From NCBI RefSeq assembly GCF_014356525.2, contig NC_052516.1, positions 27,993,211 through 28,057,210 on the forward strand: a stretch of DNA of 64,000 bases, written 5' to 3'. Positions 31,881-42,429 of this stretch are shown here, piece by piece. The translations under genes and the position numbers were made by a program. Within the stretch, counting starts at the first letter, position 1; every line of letters starts with the position of its first letter. The DNA comes from Nilaparvata lugens. Its lineage: Eukaryota; Arthropoda; Insecta; Hemiptera; Delphacidae. The notes beneath the pieces were generated by a model, which had not been told where the DNA came from, did not search any database, and saw nothing but the letters and a program-made list of their open reading frames with translations.

Positions 31881-32328
31881 AAAAAGCTATCAGTATAGCC
31901 GAAACTTTGGCTATTATCGGTTCCACTAAATAAATCTGGAGGTAGAGGTGTGGGTGTGTGTCAATACACCCTCAGGCTGATCTTGATTTGGGTTCGCGTC
32001 CGATTTCACACAATGGTCGCAGTCGAATCACGATCAAGTCGCAGACAGATCACTCCAACCATCGTTCAGTCACAGACTCAGATTTTTCTATGTGTCTCAA
32101 AGAAGATGTTAGGAGAAATAAAACCTTGTTGAAGTTTTTCTAAAACTTTTGGGAAATACTCTTGGAAAATCAACCTTCAAGGAAACTCCACATCTACTAT
32201 AGAATCTATATGATTTATAACATGATGGGAGCCTCATGTACATGCTATAACAACCTTTATGGGGGTTGAATAAATGAGACGGGGCCGCCGAAAACAATGG
32301 ATGGACAGGTAGAAGTTCTAGAGACCCT
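31881..32328. other. intergenic, no gene seen
   Basis: Frames of 60 codons exist but none is recognisable. Confidence 0.35.
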
Positions 32329-32455
32329 TCAGTGGTCGCCTATTGTTATTGAATTTCGAAATTTTTGTGGTCCATTGTTAAGGTTTTTGATTAGGGAGCA
32401 ATTTTGGGGTTTCCCCGTATGCTCCCATATTGTTGTAAATAAATAAATAAAAATC
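32329..32455 (+). mobile_element. retroelement 3' tail ending TTGTAAATAAATAAATAAA
   Basis: The segment ends GTATGCTCCCATATTGTTGT followed by AAATAAATAAATAAA. This resembles the tail at 60960-61055 (TGTATTTGTGAAGGAGACAC...AAATAAATAAATAAAT). No ORF remains. Confidence 0.5.
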
Positions 32456-32597
32456 ATCAATGGGATTGACAATGAACTCGCTGAAGCATGATGAATCAAA
32501 GAGAAAGATCTGATACATTTTTTATAAAAGACTGAGAAACTGGATGGCAAACAAGAAAAACGTTCAAAAAACTCTGTGGAATTATAAGTAACGATTA

Positions 32598-32946
32598 AAA
32601 GAATAAGACGTTGATGTTTTCAATACCACTATATTTGTGCAAAATCTATTCAAATTGCAGAACAAAATTAAATTGATTTTGAACAAATATAGTGATATTG
32701 ACAACATCAACGTTATATTCTTTCAATTGCACAAAATCTATTCAAATTGCAGAACAAAATTAAATTGATTTTGAACAAATATAGTGGTATTGACAACATC
32801 TACGTCATATTCTTTCAATTGCACAAAATCTATTCAAATTGCAGAACAAAATTGAATTGATTTTGAACAAATATAGTGGTATTGACAACATCAACGTTAT
32901 ATTCTTTCAACTACACAAAATCTATTCAAATTGCAGAAACAATTTA
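32598..32946. repeat. 92-bp tandem repeat (~3.3 units) capped by an inverted partial unit
   Basis: AAAATCTATTCAAATTGCAG starts at 32641, 32733, 32825 and 32917, exactly 92 bases apart. Just before the first unit, 32598-32638 is the reverse complement of the GAACAAATATAGTGGTATTG..CATCAACGTTATATTC part of the unit. So the array begins with an inverted fragment, giving a hairpin-capable left edge. Units are almost identical. Confidence 0.9.
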
Positions 32947-33051
32947 AATACCAGAGATACCAGAACATCTCTTCCCATACAATCACATGAACAGTAATGA
33001 ATAAATTCGATGGATATTCCAATAAATGATTTTTTTCAAACACAGTCTCCA

Positions 33052-33160
33052 ACTTGAATTTTAAAAAACACTTTTGAAGTGAAAATAAACTTACTTTTGT
33101 AGTGACGATCGTTTTCAAAAAAAAAAATTAAAAAGTGTTTTTTAAAAAATTCAAGTTTAA
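33052..33160. repeat. ~25-bp inverted repeat
   Basis: AACTTGAATTTTAAAAAACA (33052) pairs with TGTTTTTTAAAAAATTCAAG near 33137-33158 around a ~60-base middle. A foldback, possibly an old MITE. Confidence 0.55.
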
Positions 33161-33730
33161 TTTTAACAGTGAAAAAGTATGGATATACAACAGAACAGTC
33201 TCCAACTTCAGAAGTTCTACGGCTAATGGAACAATAATCCAAGCAGTACCCCAGCAAAACATTTAGCGAAGGAATTAACAGAAGAAATCCCTCTATAATT
33301 TCCCACATTTGATACGTCTCCTTTCTTAAATATTGGAAAAATTACCGTTTCACTAATCCAATAAATTAATGATTCCAATTATAATTCCAAAAAATGATTT
33401 TTTCTCAATCAGCGTCTCCCACTCCGTAAGCACTACGACTAACGATCATTATGTATTCACAAGCCGAGCACACCACTGAAAAATCCCAAAAAGGAATACT
33501 TTTTATGTAGACTGTTTACTCTTGATGAAGGCTACCGCTTCTAGCATACCTGGCTAGTTTCAACCATGGACAGCCACTAACAATGTCCGGGTCGAGTCGT
33601 TGCACAAGAATGGTAAAAAATTATACCTGAAATTGACATTGTAAGGTCTGGAAGCACGTACGAGGGATACACAGACGCGAGCTGATTTTGTTTCAAAACA
33701 TTCTACTGGAGAAAGTTCCGGTCCAGACAT
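33161..33730. other. intergenic, no gene seen
   Basis: Nothing recognised. Confidence 0.35.
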
Positions 33731-33734
33731 TGTC

Positions 33735-33962
33735 TCTCTCACTCCCTCACCCTCTCTCTTTCCTTATCAGTTCTTTCCTCCACTCTCTCAACATCGCTTT
33801 TGGTTATCTCATTGGTTATTTCTCTCTCTCTCTCTCACTCTCTCTTTCTTCGCCTATCAGCTCTTTCATCCACTCTCCTAACATCTCTTTTTGGTTATCT
33901 CATTGGTCATCTCTCTCCCAACATTACTCTCTCTCTCTCTCACACACACTCTCTCTCCTCAC
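33735..33962. repeat. (CT)n-rich tract with a ~100-bp duplication
   Basis: TCTCTC runs with two related units holding CATCGCTTTTGGTTATCTCA and ACATCTCTTTTTGGTTATCT followed by TTGGTTATTTCTC or TTGGTCATCTC. Not coding. Confidence 0.65.
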
Positions 33963-34094
33963 CTATCTCCGTCCCTGTCATCCAATCTGTAACAGTGCTC
34001 GCCCATATTGGTATGTGTGAGATTTGGTGGGTGTAAAGAGTAAGTAACGTGATTTGGTTTAGCTGGTCACTTGCCTGAAGCAAGTATTATTTAT

Positions 34095-34292
34095 TCTATA
34101 GTGGAATTCACTTGAAACTGACAGCTGTGAATGAATGAAGAGCATGGAAGATACCCTTAAAGAATGGTGACAGTTTGAAATCTATATTCCAAAGTGACAT
34201 TCACTTTAAACTGACAGCTGCGAATGAATGAAGAGCATGGAAGATACCCTTAAGGATTGGTGACAGTTTGAGATCTAATATTTGAAGTGTCA
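34095..34292. repeat. CTGTCAG element, tandem pair
   Basis: Two near-identical units about 93 bases apart: TTCACTTGAAACTGACAGCT, GAATGAATGAAGAGCATGGA, AGATACCCTTAA, TGGTGACAGTTTGA. A third half-site (GTGTCAGTATTGG) at 34285-34299 supplies the target site of the next MITE. Confidence 0.7.
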
Positions 34293-34299
34293 GTATTGG

Positions 34300-34574
34300 C
34301 ATAGAGAAACAATAGCGTAAGTAGATATCCCATGGTATAGGGCGTTTATGTCACAACTTTTACTGTTATCTCAAGCCGATCACTATCGATTATTGTCGAT
34401 TTTTACTGTTTTTAACGGGTAAGAGTGTATGAACAGCACAATATGAGAGACTACCAACGTCATAAAGCTTCATGGGAAAGAACTACGTGGACTATCGGCT
34501 TGAGATAACAGTAAAAGTTGCAACATAAACGCCCTATACCATGGGATATCTACTTATGCTATTGTTTCTCTATG
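34300..34574 (+). mobile_element. MITE 'CATAGAGAAAC', copy 1, with 7-bp target duplication
   Basis: 275 bases with long terminal inverted repeats of about 80 bases (CATAGAGAAACAATAG, GTAGATATCCCATGGTATAG, GGCGTTTATG, TTACTGTTATCTCAAGCCGA). GTATTGG occurs exactly at 34293-34299 and 34575-34581, a perfect 7-base duplication. It inserted into a CTGTCAG element. The middle holds GGGTAAGAGTGTATGAAC and GAGAGACTACCA. The ends begin CA and resemble P-element ends (CATGATGAAATAAC) only loosely; assignment to the P superfamily is a guess. Confidence 0.85.
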
Positions 34575-34599
34575 GTATTGGTTAAATGAAGGAATTTAT

Positions 34600-34815
34600 T
34601 TATTTATTTATTTATTCATTCATAATAAATGTTGACAATGTTGGACAAGCAGTCAACAAGGAATGTTGACAAGCAGTCAAACTTCAGTATTCAAATTGTC
34701 AGCATGGTTTGAATGGAGAACATGAAGGATTATTCATAAGGAATGCTGACAGTTCAAACTTGAATTCAAATCTAAACTTCAAATTAGATTCACTCCAAAG
34801 TGACAGTATGGGTTG
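34600..34815. repeat. CTGTCAG element copies near 34685-34815
   Basis: ATTGTCAGCATGGTTTGAAT, GGAGAACATGAAGG, CATAAGGAATGCTGACAGTT (34697-34765) and then a half-site, TTCACTCCAAAGTGACAGTA (34788-34808). A short (TTTA)n run lies at 34595-34620. A weak further half-copy occurs at about 34965-35000. Confidence 0.6.
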
Positions 34816-35644
34816 AATCACAGAGAAAAAAATACTTTAATAATAATTATTAAATTGAGATCTATTAAAGATAATTATCATCTTTAAGACTATAGTAGCA
34901 AGAAAATCAATATTTAATCTCTGGCTGAAAAAAGAGCGGGAAAGTTTTATTCATGAGGAATACTGATGGATTGAAGTGAAAAATATCTCACTGTTGATCG
35001 GAATTGAGTTAAGTCACATAATTTCATGACGGCGTTTGGATGGGTGACCAGTAGCTATTATTTGTCCTTTTTTTGTTATCACTAGCTGCATTGTTTTGAG
35101 TGAATAAAGAAATACACTAACATAAATATGTGTGACAACAACAAATACCCGCTGACAGAATAATCAATAATTACAAAGTAGAGGAAACAAAAAAAATATA
35201 TCTGTAGATAAATGTTCCTACATTAATACGAGTACTATACCAATAATTTTTACTGTGATATTTCGAAACCATACTATTTTTATAGCATGGCTATATTGAT
35301 ATACTCATACACGAGATATTACTGTATAGATGAGACACTATTTCATCGGATGGTGATCCTGGGGGGGGGGTGCATTGTAAGGGCCACATCACGACTGCGC
35401 TATGATCTAAATTCGAACACACTTCGTGATTGGCGGCAACTTTAATTGTTGCAACCAATCCCACGCGTCCTTACGGAGTCCTCAGACACGATCGTGACAC
35501 TAAATCGGTGCGGAGTCCAACTCTCGACACAGGCAATAATCATAATAAAAATCATCGCGTATAATGGTATCGGCAAATGGCTTTAATGGCGATGAAATGG
35601 GTCCTCCCCCACCCATAGATCCGTAATCATTATTATTTTTAAAG
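34816..35644. other. intergenic; G10-type run and a GC-richer patch
   Basis: A run of ten G lies at 35361-35370. The following 270 bases (35371-35640) are less AT-rich than usual and unique within the window, with AATTCGAACACACTTCGTGA and CACGATCGTGACAC. No gene recognised. Confidence 0.4.
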
Positions 35645-36545
35645 CACCTCAGAGGAAGAGAGAGAGAAGATTAATATCAAGAGTTGAGAGAGTGAGGGAG
35701 AATTATCGAGAGTCAGATTAGACACAGAGAGATAGGGAGAATTGTGAAGACAGTGAGAGAATAGTCAAGAGTTAGAGGAGACAGAGAAAAAGAGTTACAG
35801 AGGGAGAAAGATTGTGAGAGTGTGTTATTGTGAATGATCAAGAATCAAGAGAGGAAGAGAGAGAATAATCAAGAGTTTTGAAAGAAAGATAGAAAATGAT
35901 CAAGATTAGAGAGACAGAGAGGGCGAATGAATGAATGAATTGATAAAGGGAGAGGAAGAAGGAGAATGATTAAGAGTTGAGAGAGAGAGAGAATGATCAA
36001 GAGTTAAGGAAGAGAGAGAGAGAGAGTGTGTGTGTGTAAAAGAGGGTGAAATATTAAGAGTGTGCTATTGTATGAGGGAGGTATTATAGTATAGAGCATT
36101 TGTGTACGTTTAGGAGTGTGTGTGTGTAAGGAAATAGATTAAAATAAAAAAATAGAGTGGAAGAGAGTGACAGAGGGTGTAAGATAAAGAAAGAAATTTA
36201 GAGTATGAGTGAGAAAAAGTGAGAGAGTCAGGAAGAGAGAAAAGATACGCTGAGAGAAAGAGATAAATACGTTGAAAGAGAGAGAGTCACAGACGGTGTA
36301 AGATAAAGAAAGAAATTTAGAGTATGAGTAAGAAAAAGTGTGAGAGTCAGGAAGAAAGGAAAGATACGCTGATAGAAAGAGATAAATACGTTGAAAGAGA
36401 GAGAATGATACGGTGAAAGAGAAAGAAATATACGGTGGAAGAGAAGGAAAGATACGGTGGAAGAGTGAGAAAGAAACAGTGAAAGATAGAGAAGATACGG
36501 TAAATGAGAGAGGGGGAGGAAGAGAGAGATGGTGACAAAAATAAT
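35645..36545. repeat. polypurine (GAGA) low-complexity tract with internal duplication
   Basis: About 900 bases rich in AGAGAG, GAAAGA and GATACGGTGAAAGA. A block at about 36160-36290 (GAAAGAAATTTAGAGTATGA, GATACGCTGA, GAGATAAATACGTTGAAAGA) is repeated at about 36300-36415. Minus-strand frames are artefacts. Confidence 0.8.
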
Positions 36546-36979
36546 TTGTGAGAGACAGAGAGTGAGTGAGAACCAGAGCAAAAGCAAACCGTGTGTGTCT
36601 TTAGCGCAATCAATTAATATTAGCGATACAAAGCGATTAAAGTTCTGTGCTTGAGCTCTTAAATTTTAAATTTCCAATGTAGCATTGCACATTAGAACCG
36701 AAGTTCGGTGTTCGATGTGTAGGTATCCACGTGACCTCACAAACCTCAAATGTCGTTAACCAGTTTAAAAGCCGACGCTTTCTTTAATGTGCGCCGAGAA
36801 AATGGGAACTGAACAGGTTAGCTTAGGTGTTTACACTAATCTTATTAATTGCAAGGGAAATGTCAGTATTGCGTATTTCCTTTCCGTATCGGACGGATTT
36901 CTTTTCTGTACTGAGCTAATTTCTACCTCTTGTATTTTTTGTGAATGTTTTAACTGTTTCATTCCAAGCCACGTAATAT
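36546..36979. other. intergenic, no gene seen
   Basis: Nothing recognised. Confidence 0.35.
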
Positions 36980-36989
36980 AAGACACATG

Positions 36990-37440
36990 AAGAGACACAA
37001 AATATGAAAGAGGCACAAAGAAAAGAGGCACAAAAGAGGCACAAAGAAAGGAGGCACAAAAGAGGCACAAAGAAAAGAGGCACAAAGAAAAGAGGCACAA
37101 AGAAAAGAGGTAAAAAGAAAAGAGTTACAAAAGAGACACAAAGAAAAGAGGCACAAAGAAAAGAGGCACAAAGAAAAGAGGCACAAAAGAGGCACAAAGA
37201 AAAGAGGCACAAAAGAGGCACAAAAGAGGCACAAAGAAAAGAGGCACAGAAGAGGCACAAAGAAAAGAGGTAAAAAGAAAAGAGTTACAAAAGAGACACA
37301 AAGAAAAGAGGCACAAAGAAAAGAGGCACAAAAGAGGCACAAAGAAAAGAGGCACAAAAGAGGCACAAAAGAGGCACAAAGAAAAGAGGCACAAAGAAAA
37401 GAGGCACAAAAGAGGCACAAAGAAAAGAGGCACAAAAGAG
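36990..37440. repeat. 15/11-bp minisatellite AAAGAAAAGAGGCAC with 160-bp higher-order unit
   Basis: Units of AAAGAAAAGAGGCAC (15) and AAAAGAGGCAC (11) fill about 440 bases. A variant block (GGTAAAAAGAAAAGAGTTAC) occurs at 37109 and 37269, exactly 160 bases apart, showing duplication of a larger unit. The 15-mer has no stop in any of its six frames, so long frames appear on both strands (for example Cys/Leu/Phe-rich on the minus strand); they are not evidence of a gene. Confidence 0.9.
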
Positions 37441-38040
37441 CCGCATGAGCCAGGGAAGGTGACCGGAACTTTGGGACCAGGAATTTTGGAACCAACTAGG
37501 AAAAAGAGGAATTTTGGGATCAAGTCTGGACTCTCTACCTGCAAGGTGTTTAGCAAAAAATGGTCAGCCCTCTGGACAGTTTCACAGGCTTCTGTCACTG
37601 AATGAAGACCATCTATAGATTCATTTCCAGAAATAGTTCTGTGTACTGAGTAGATGAACAGTATTTTTATTACAGACATCTTCATAAGACCTCTTTTCCA
37701 ACTTTTTATTAGATCCAAGTGTCTTGATCCAATGAGAACTGAGAATTCATATTTTCCTCATCAAGCCGCGTAAATAATCATCCAACTTGAAATCTGAATG
37801 AATAAATACATAGAGTATAATAAATAAATATTTTTTCAATATAATAGTTGAATAGGCCTGCAACTCACTAATTCTATGTGTTCAAAACCTTTGTATTGAA
37901 AAACAATGACCAACTGTCCAACCACCTGTTGAAGATATACCTGATTCTACATGCGGAGACCCATCCCCTCTTATTTCGGAACTTTTTAGTCTCAGAAAGT
38001 TTTTATTCATAGTTTATTTTGGACTAAAATTTTATAAAAA
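37441..38040. other. intergenic, no gene seen
   Basis: A small local repeat, GGAATTTTGG, occurs at about 37480 and 37508. No exon recognised. Confidence 0.35.
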
Positions 38041-38044
38041 TTGT

Positions 38045-38185
38045 ACAAGTGAAATTCTAACCTTATCTTGGACTTTGTCGCCTATAAATTTGGTAGAAAA
38101 ATAGCACAAGGACTACCTTATCATTTTATCTTTCAATGTTATTACATTAGTGTCATTTGCATTGTAAATGAATAAATAAAATAAG
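38045..38185 (+). mobile_element. non-LTR retrotransposon 3' tail, family T1 copy b
   Basis: TATAAATTTGGTAGAAAAAT, AGCACAAGGACTACCTTATC and an end of TTGTAAATGAATAAATAAAA match, in plus orientation, the minus-strand tails at 9286-9480 and 54175-54370. Confidence 0.6.
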
Positions 38186-38646
38186 AAAAGTATTGGTCCC
38201 AAAGTTCCTAGCACCACCTAGGAGATAAACACACGTTGCTCAAGAAGACACATTAAGAAATTGTTGATGAGTCTTAAAATTGAGGAAAAATGTACGCTAT
38301 ACATGGGAAAACGAAACTGTTTTCCATTTAATTTAATTATCCCTCCAAATGATCTCTGAAAATCTTCTTCCACTGTCAAAAAACACAAACCTTTTGTCTA
38401 GTCATATCATCCAGCAGAATTCCGTGAAACCTCCAAGTGGCCTAAAGGTAAGTTTCACCCAAAACTCTAATATTTTGAACAGGTCTTCTCGACCAATCCT
38501 TCACCCATCATTATCCTAATTATATTTTGTGAAATTTTCGTGACTAGACACTCCATCAATGGTCATTACTTAGCATTCATTACAGACACGTGCAATGCCA
38601 CAGGTTTACGTAACGACACGCGATATTTGTAATTCAAATTCCGGAT
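38186..38646. other. intergenic, no gene seen
   Basis: Nothing recognised. Confidence 0.35.
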
Positions 38647-39113
38647 TTTTGACATTAGTCACATGAGTATTTAAACTACATTAACGGTGTATATTTGCTT
38701 ATGATCACGAGAAATGAATGATCCAACTATAAAGTTGAAGATGCCAGTTATAGGAATCTTCATGGGAATAAATAACAAATTTAACTAGATTTTTGTCATT
38801 AGTCAACAGTGTAATTGAACTGTTTTAAAGGTGAATTAACTTTTAATGATAACAGAAATTGAATGATCCAACTATGGAGGTGTAGATGCCAGTTATTGGA
38901 ATCTTCATTGAAATAAAAAATTCACAAATTCATTACAAAAATTTTTTCATTACAAAGATTTTTGTCATTAGTCAACAGTGTAATTGAACTGTTTTAAAGA
39001 TGAATTAACTTTTAATGATAACAAAAATTGAATGATCCAACTATGTAGGTGTAGATGCCAGTTATTGGAATCTTCATTGAAATAAAAAATTCACAAATTC
39101 ATTACAAAAAGCA
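38647..39113. repeat. 144-169-bp tandem repeat, three units
   Basis: TTTTGTCATTAGTCAACAGT starts at 38791 and 38960, with a diverged first unit at 38647. Units contain GAATGATCCAACTAT, GTAGATGCCAGTTATTGGAA and TCTTCATTGAAATAAAAAAT. The last two are nearly identical and 169 bases apart; the first is 144 bases and more diverged. Confidence 0.85.
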
Positions 39114-39196
39114 GGTACAGTTGTTTTCGGATTTTCAATTTGTTTTGCCTATAGACTACCCTGTGTGGGGACCCTTGAATCAATATGAAACAAAAC

Positions 39197-39275
39197 TAAC
39201 AATGACTAATAATGACTAACTTTAACTCACAATGACTAAATATGACTAACAATGACTAATAATGACTAACTATAT
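39197..39275. repeat. AATGACTAA short tandem repeat
   Basis: About eight units of AATGACTAAT/AATGACTAAC with minor variants. Confidence 0.75.
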
Positions 39276-39590
39276 TAGTTTCATAAGACCAAGAGTTGGG
39301 AATACACAAATATCAACTACTGGTCTAAAATGTTCTATTTTAAATATTCAGGATTGTGTAAATTTTGTAATCGATGTCCAATGAATGAGAGCCTATTATA
39401 AGATTCACTTTAAAGAGTCAGAGGAAAAGGAGAAGCTAGGAGCACCTCATTGCCACTTTTCTATTTCCACCGCCTTCTATAATACATAAGTGAGGTTCAT
39501 GTTATCTCTAGATAAGACCTAGTAATAACTGTAGATTCTTATTAATCCTATTATATTGAGCGAGCAATTTCTGTATTTTAAATCTGGTTA
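39276..39590. other. intergenic, no gene seen
   Basis: Nothing recognised. Confidence 0.35.
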
Positions 39591-39985
39591 TTTATATTTA
39601 TTTATGGTTATTTATCTTCAACGGATCTCGAAAACAGCTTTAACGATTTTCATGAAATTTGGAACATAGTAGGTTCATGATATAAAAATTTGATTGCACT
39701 AGGTCTCATCCTGGAGAAAACTCGCTGAACGACATTGAAAGGATAATTGATCCTTGGCTGAAAAAGTTGAGACTTTCGTCGTCTGTGGATAGTAAAAAAG
39801 TGAGTGAGTATGTGAAAAATAAAAATATCTCATCCGCGAAATTCATAAGATGACGTATAGCCAGCTGTGATCATTTTAGTGATAAACACGATAATTTTAG
39901 AGAAGTGTGTTCTGTTCAATCAATAATAGAATATTATTATCAATAAATAACAATAACGAGCGAAGCTCGGTGCCCCGATATTAGT
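39591..39985 (+). repeat. dispersed repeat ending GAGCGAAGCTCGG
   Basis: ACGGATCTCGAAAACAGCTT near the start and AACGAGCGAAGCTCGGTGCC + CCGATATTAG at the end are the style of an interspersed insect repeat, recalled from memory. GAGCGAAGCTC is a short palindrome. Only one copy is in the window, so the family claim cannot be tested here. Confidence 0.35.
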
Positions 39986-40068
39986 TATTAATAATGATGT
40001 GAAGAAACTTATATTTCTTGTATATATTTAATTTCTGAAGTACATAACAGAAATCACTTTAGAGTTTA

Positions 40069-40308
40069 TAATATAAATTAAAACAGTAGACACAAGACAT
40101 AGATTGAAAACACACACATTACATACACTTACATTATAAACGGAAATTTTCGGGAACTGAGTTCCCATTCTCAACCGAGCAGAGAGTGGTACAGTTTCTC
40201 TGAACCACTCAAACTGTACAAAAATCCGGAAAATCTCCGTTTATAATGTAAGTTTTTAAGTGTTTTCAATCTATTCATGTCTTGTGTCTACTGTTTTTAT
40301 TTATATTA
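40069..40308. mobile_element. MITE with ~75-bp terminal inverted repeats
   Basis: The left arm has AAAACAGTAGACACAAGACA, TAGATTGAAAACAC, TTACATTATAAACGGA and the right arm is its reverse complement with small indels (TCCGTTTATAATGTAA, GTGTTTTCAATCTA, CATGTCTTGTGTCTACTGTT). The middle contains GGTACAGTTTCTCTGAACCA. No ORF; target duplication unclear. Confidence 0.75.
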
Positions 40309-40494
40309 CAAAATTTAATTTTCAAGAAAATTTAATTCGTCAAATACAATATTTTCAATATTCTATAATAATTATTTCTAATTCTTGTCATTGAATTAAT
40401 TTAATTGGATTTGGAAACGGTGCTGGAAAAAGATGGAGTTATCTGCTTTGTCCAATAATAGACAAGAATAACAAAGCAATTTCAATAAGATGCT

Positions 40495-40735
40495 GACTTT
40501 ATAATCTGACTTGAATCTCACCATGGAAACATTATCCAACTCGTTTTTTGAAGGCTCTATAGTATGTTACCATCATCTATAGTAATCTACCAATGTGTGC
40601 CTAAAAGTATATGATTGAAACTAATTAAATGCAATATGAAGTGAGACCTATTTCATACTGTCAGCATTCCTCATAAAGAACACCATTTCACTCTACTTGA
40701 AGCAATGCTGACAGATTCAAGCGAATCTCAGTACA
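40495..40735. repeat. CTGTCAG element copies
   Basis: A full copy lies at 40640-40735 (GTGAGACC, TACTGTCAGCATTCCTCAT, GAAGCAATGCTGACAGATTC, GCGAATCTCA), and a decayed one at about 40497-40535 (GATGCTGAC, CTTGAATCTCACC). Confidence 0.65.
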
Positions 40736-40794
40736 GTAAACTTCAAGTACAATGCTAACTCACGTTGCAGTGCAGCCCACATTCAAGGCTCCAA

Positions 40795-41030
40795 GGATCT
40801 ATATATATAAAAGCGAAATGGCACTCACTCACTCACTCACTCACTCACTCACTCACTCACTCACTCACTCACTCACTCACTCACTCGCTCGCATAACTAA
40901 AAATCTACCGGACCAAAAACGTTCAAATTTGGTAGGTATGTTCAGTTGGCCCTTTAGAGGCGCACTAAGAAATCTCTTGGCAATATTTCAACTCTAAGGG
41001 TTGTTTTTAAGGGTTTAAAGTTCGTCTTTT
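40795..41030 (+). repeat. (CACT)n microsatellite inside a dispersed repeat
   Basis: ATCTATATATATAAAAGCGA and AATGGCACTCACTCAC lead into about 70 bases of CACT units (40815-40885). CATAACTAAAAATCTACCGG and AAATTTGGTAGGTATGTTCA follow. This block resembles the start of a widespread insect repeat family, from memory. The 81-codon frame across it (Thr-His-Ser-Leu repeats) is spurious. Confidence 0.6.
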
Positions 41031-41292
41031 AGCATGTATATTCTTCTTCTCCCAATCTCTTAATTATAATTGAAATTTCCATATCATATGTTACTATAGA
41101 ACTATAATCTAGATAGAGTACCTCTTCGAAACAGTTGTTAACTGGCAACTAAATTAATAATTTTGTCAGGTTGGCATTAAGTTGAGTTGACTTTGTTAGG
41201 TTGGCACCAAGTTGAAGATTTAAATGCATGTATCGCGGAAAAATAATTGATTGGGCACTGCTACTTCAATCCTGGGAATATTATATTACTAG

Positions 41293-41491
41293 CCGTCATG
41301 CTCGCTTCGCTCGCCATATCCGTTTAGCCAGACGTTTAGTCTGAACCCCCGACTGGATTGTCCTAACATATGATAAAAATGCTCAAATGAAAAGCGAGCC
41401 TGCTGATCTCATTCTTGGACGATCCAGTCGGGGGTCCAGGGGGCGGAGCCCCCTGGCTAGACGGATATGGCGAGCGAAGCGAGCCTGACGG
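41293..41491. mobile_element. foldback element with GCTCGCTTCGCTCGCC arms
   Basis: Left arm CCGTCATGCTCGCTTCGCTC, GCCATATCCGTTTAGCCAG, CCCCCGACTGGAT; the right arm is its reverse complement (ATCCAGTCGGGGG, CTGGCTAGACGGATATGGCG, AGCGAAGCGAGCCTGACGG). The right half has an extra small hairpin, CAGGGGGCGGAGCCCCCTGG. Unusually GC-rich for the window. Flanks read ACTAG and TTAGT. Confidence 0.75.
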
Positions 41492-41499
41492 TTAGTTCC

Positions 41500-42135
41500 T
41501 TATAAATAACACCAATACTTCACATACAATCAATGCTGTCAGTTTGCAGTGAATCTTACTGTGGACAGTTATTATTTTTTGATTCGGAAATAGGAACAAA
41601 GCAAGGCTGGATTTGGAACTGTAGCCTATAAATACACTTCACTTGAATTAGAGACAAACGAATTAATAGTGTTTCTCTCTCTCTGCTTGAATTGACAAAC
41701 GGTATAGAATGAGAAAACAAATGGAGCAATCAGTTATAATATTTGATCCGATTAGATCTGATCATTACTCATATTTAGCTCTCATTTTGTTTCTGTGTCT
41801 GTCAGTTAGAGCCACATTGTCAGCATTATTTAAATGGGAGGCATTCATTGTGTAGCTGTACCTAGTCTACTGTACCATGGAGAAAAGATAGCATGAGCTA
41901 TCTATGCTAAATTATGCTATTTTATTCCTTTGTGACTGTACATTAATCTAGTAGTCTACTGGGAGTTCATCATAAACTTAATAAGGTAGACACTATTTCA
42001 GTGGAAAAGTTACTTTTAGTTAACTATTCTAGTAAAGGAATTAACTAGACTATTTACTCAAAAAAATTGTATTCACTAAAAATTCTAGTAAATAGTATAC
42101 TCATGAGGTGTACTGACAGTTCGTTATTGAACTAT
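41500..42135. repeat. three CTGTCAG half-copies
   Basis: About 41528-41568 (ATCAATGCTGTCAGTTTGCA then GTGAATCTTACTG), 41815-41850 (ATTGTCAGCATTATTTAAAT, GGGAGGCATTCATTG) and 42095-42125 (TCATGAGGTGTACTGACAGT). Each retains one half-site plus its characteristic neighbour; together they may be one element split by insertions. Confidence 0.5.
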
Positions 42136-42429
42136 AATTTTATTGTGGTTCGTTCGTCTTTATAAACTCTTTCCGATAAACTCTGAATGTTCGAGGCCTA
42201 GAATAATCCTATCGTAATTCAATATTCATGTTTATATTACTACAAGCAGAAGCATAAGATGAATATGTCATAATTTATGATTCCCGAAATAAAAGATGAC
42301 AATCATAACAGACTGAGAGCCTGGGCTGATCTACTGTAACAATAGAATATAAAACTGATTGGTCAAGAATTGTCTACTTCATTTTTGAAGCCAGCCGATA
42401 ATAAATTAATATATTCAGGTAAAAGTAAA
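42136..42429. other. spacer, no gene seen
   Basis: Nothing recognised. Confidence 0.35.

Noticed and set aside
36959..37718. 178- and 197-codon Cys/Leu/Phe-rich frames
   Set aside because: The 15-bp repeat unit has no stop in any frame, so these frames are expected by chance.
40752..40997. 81-codon frame with Thr-His-Ser-Leu repeats
   Set aside because: It is the translation of a (CACT)n microsatellite.
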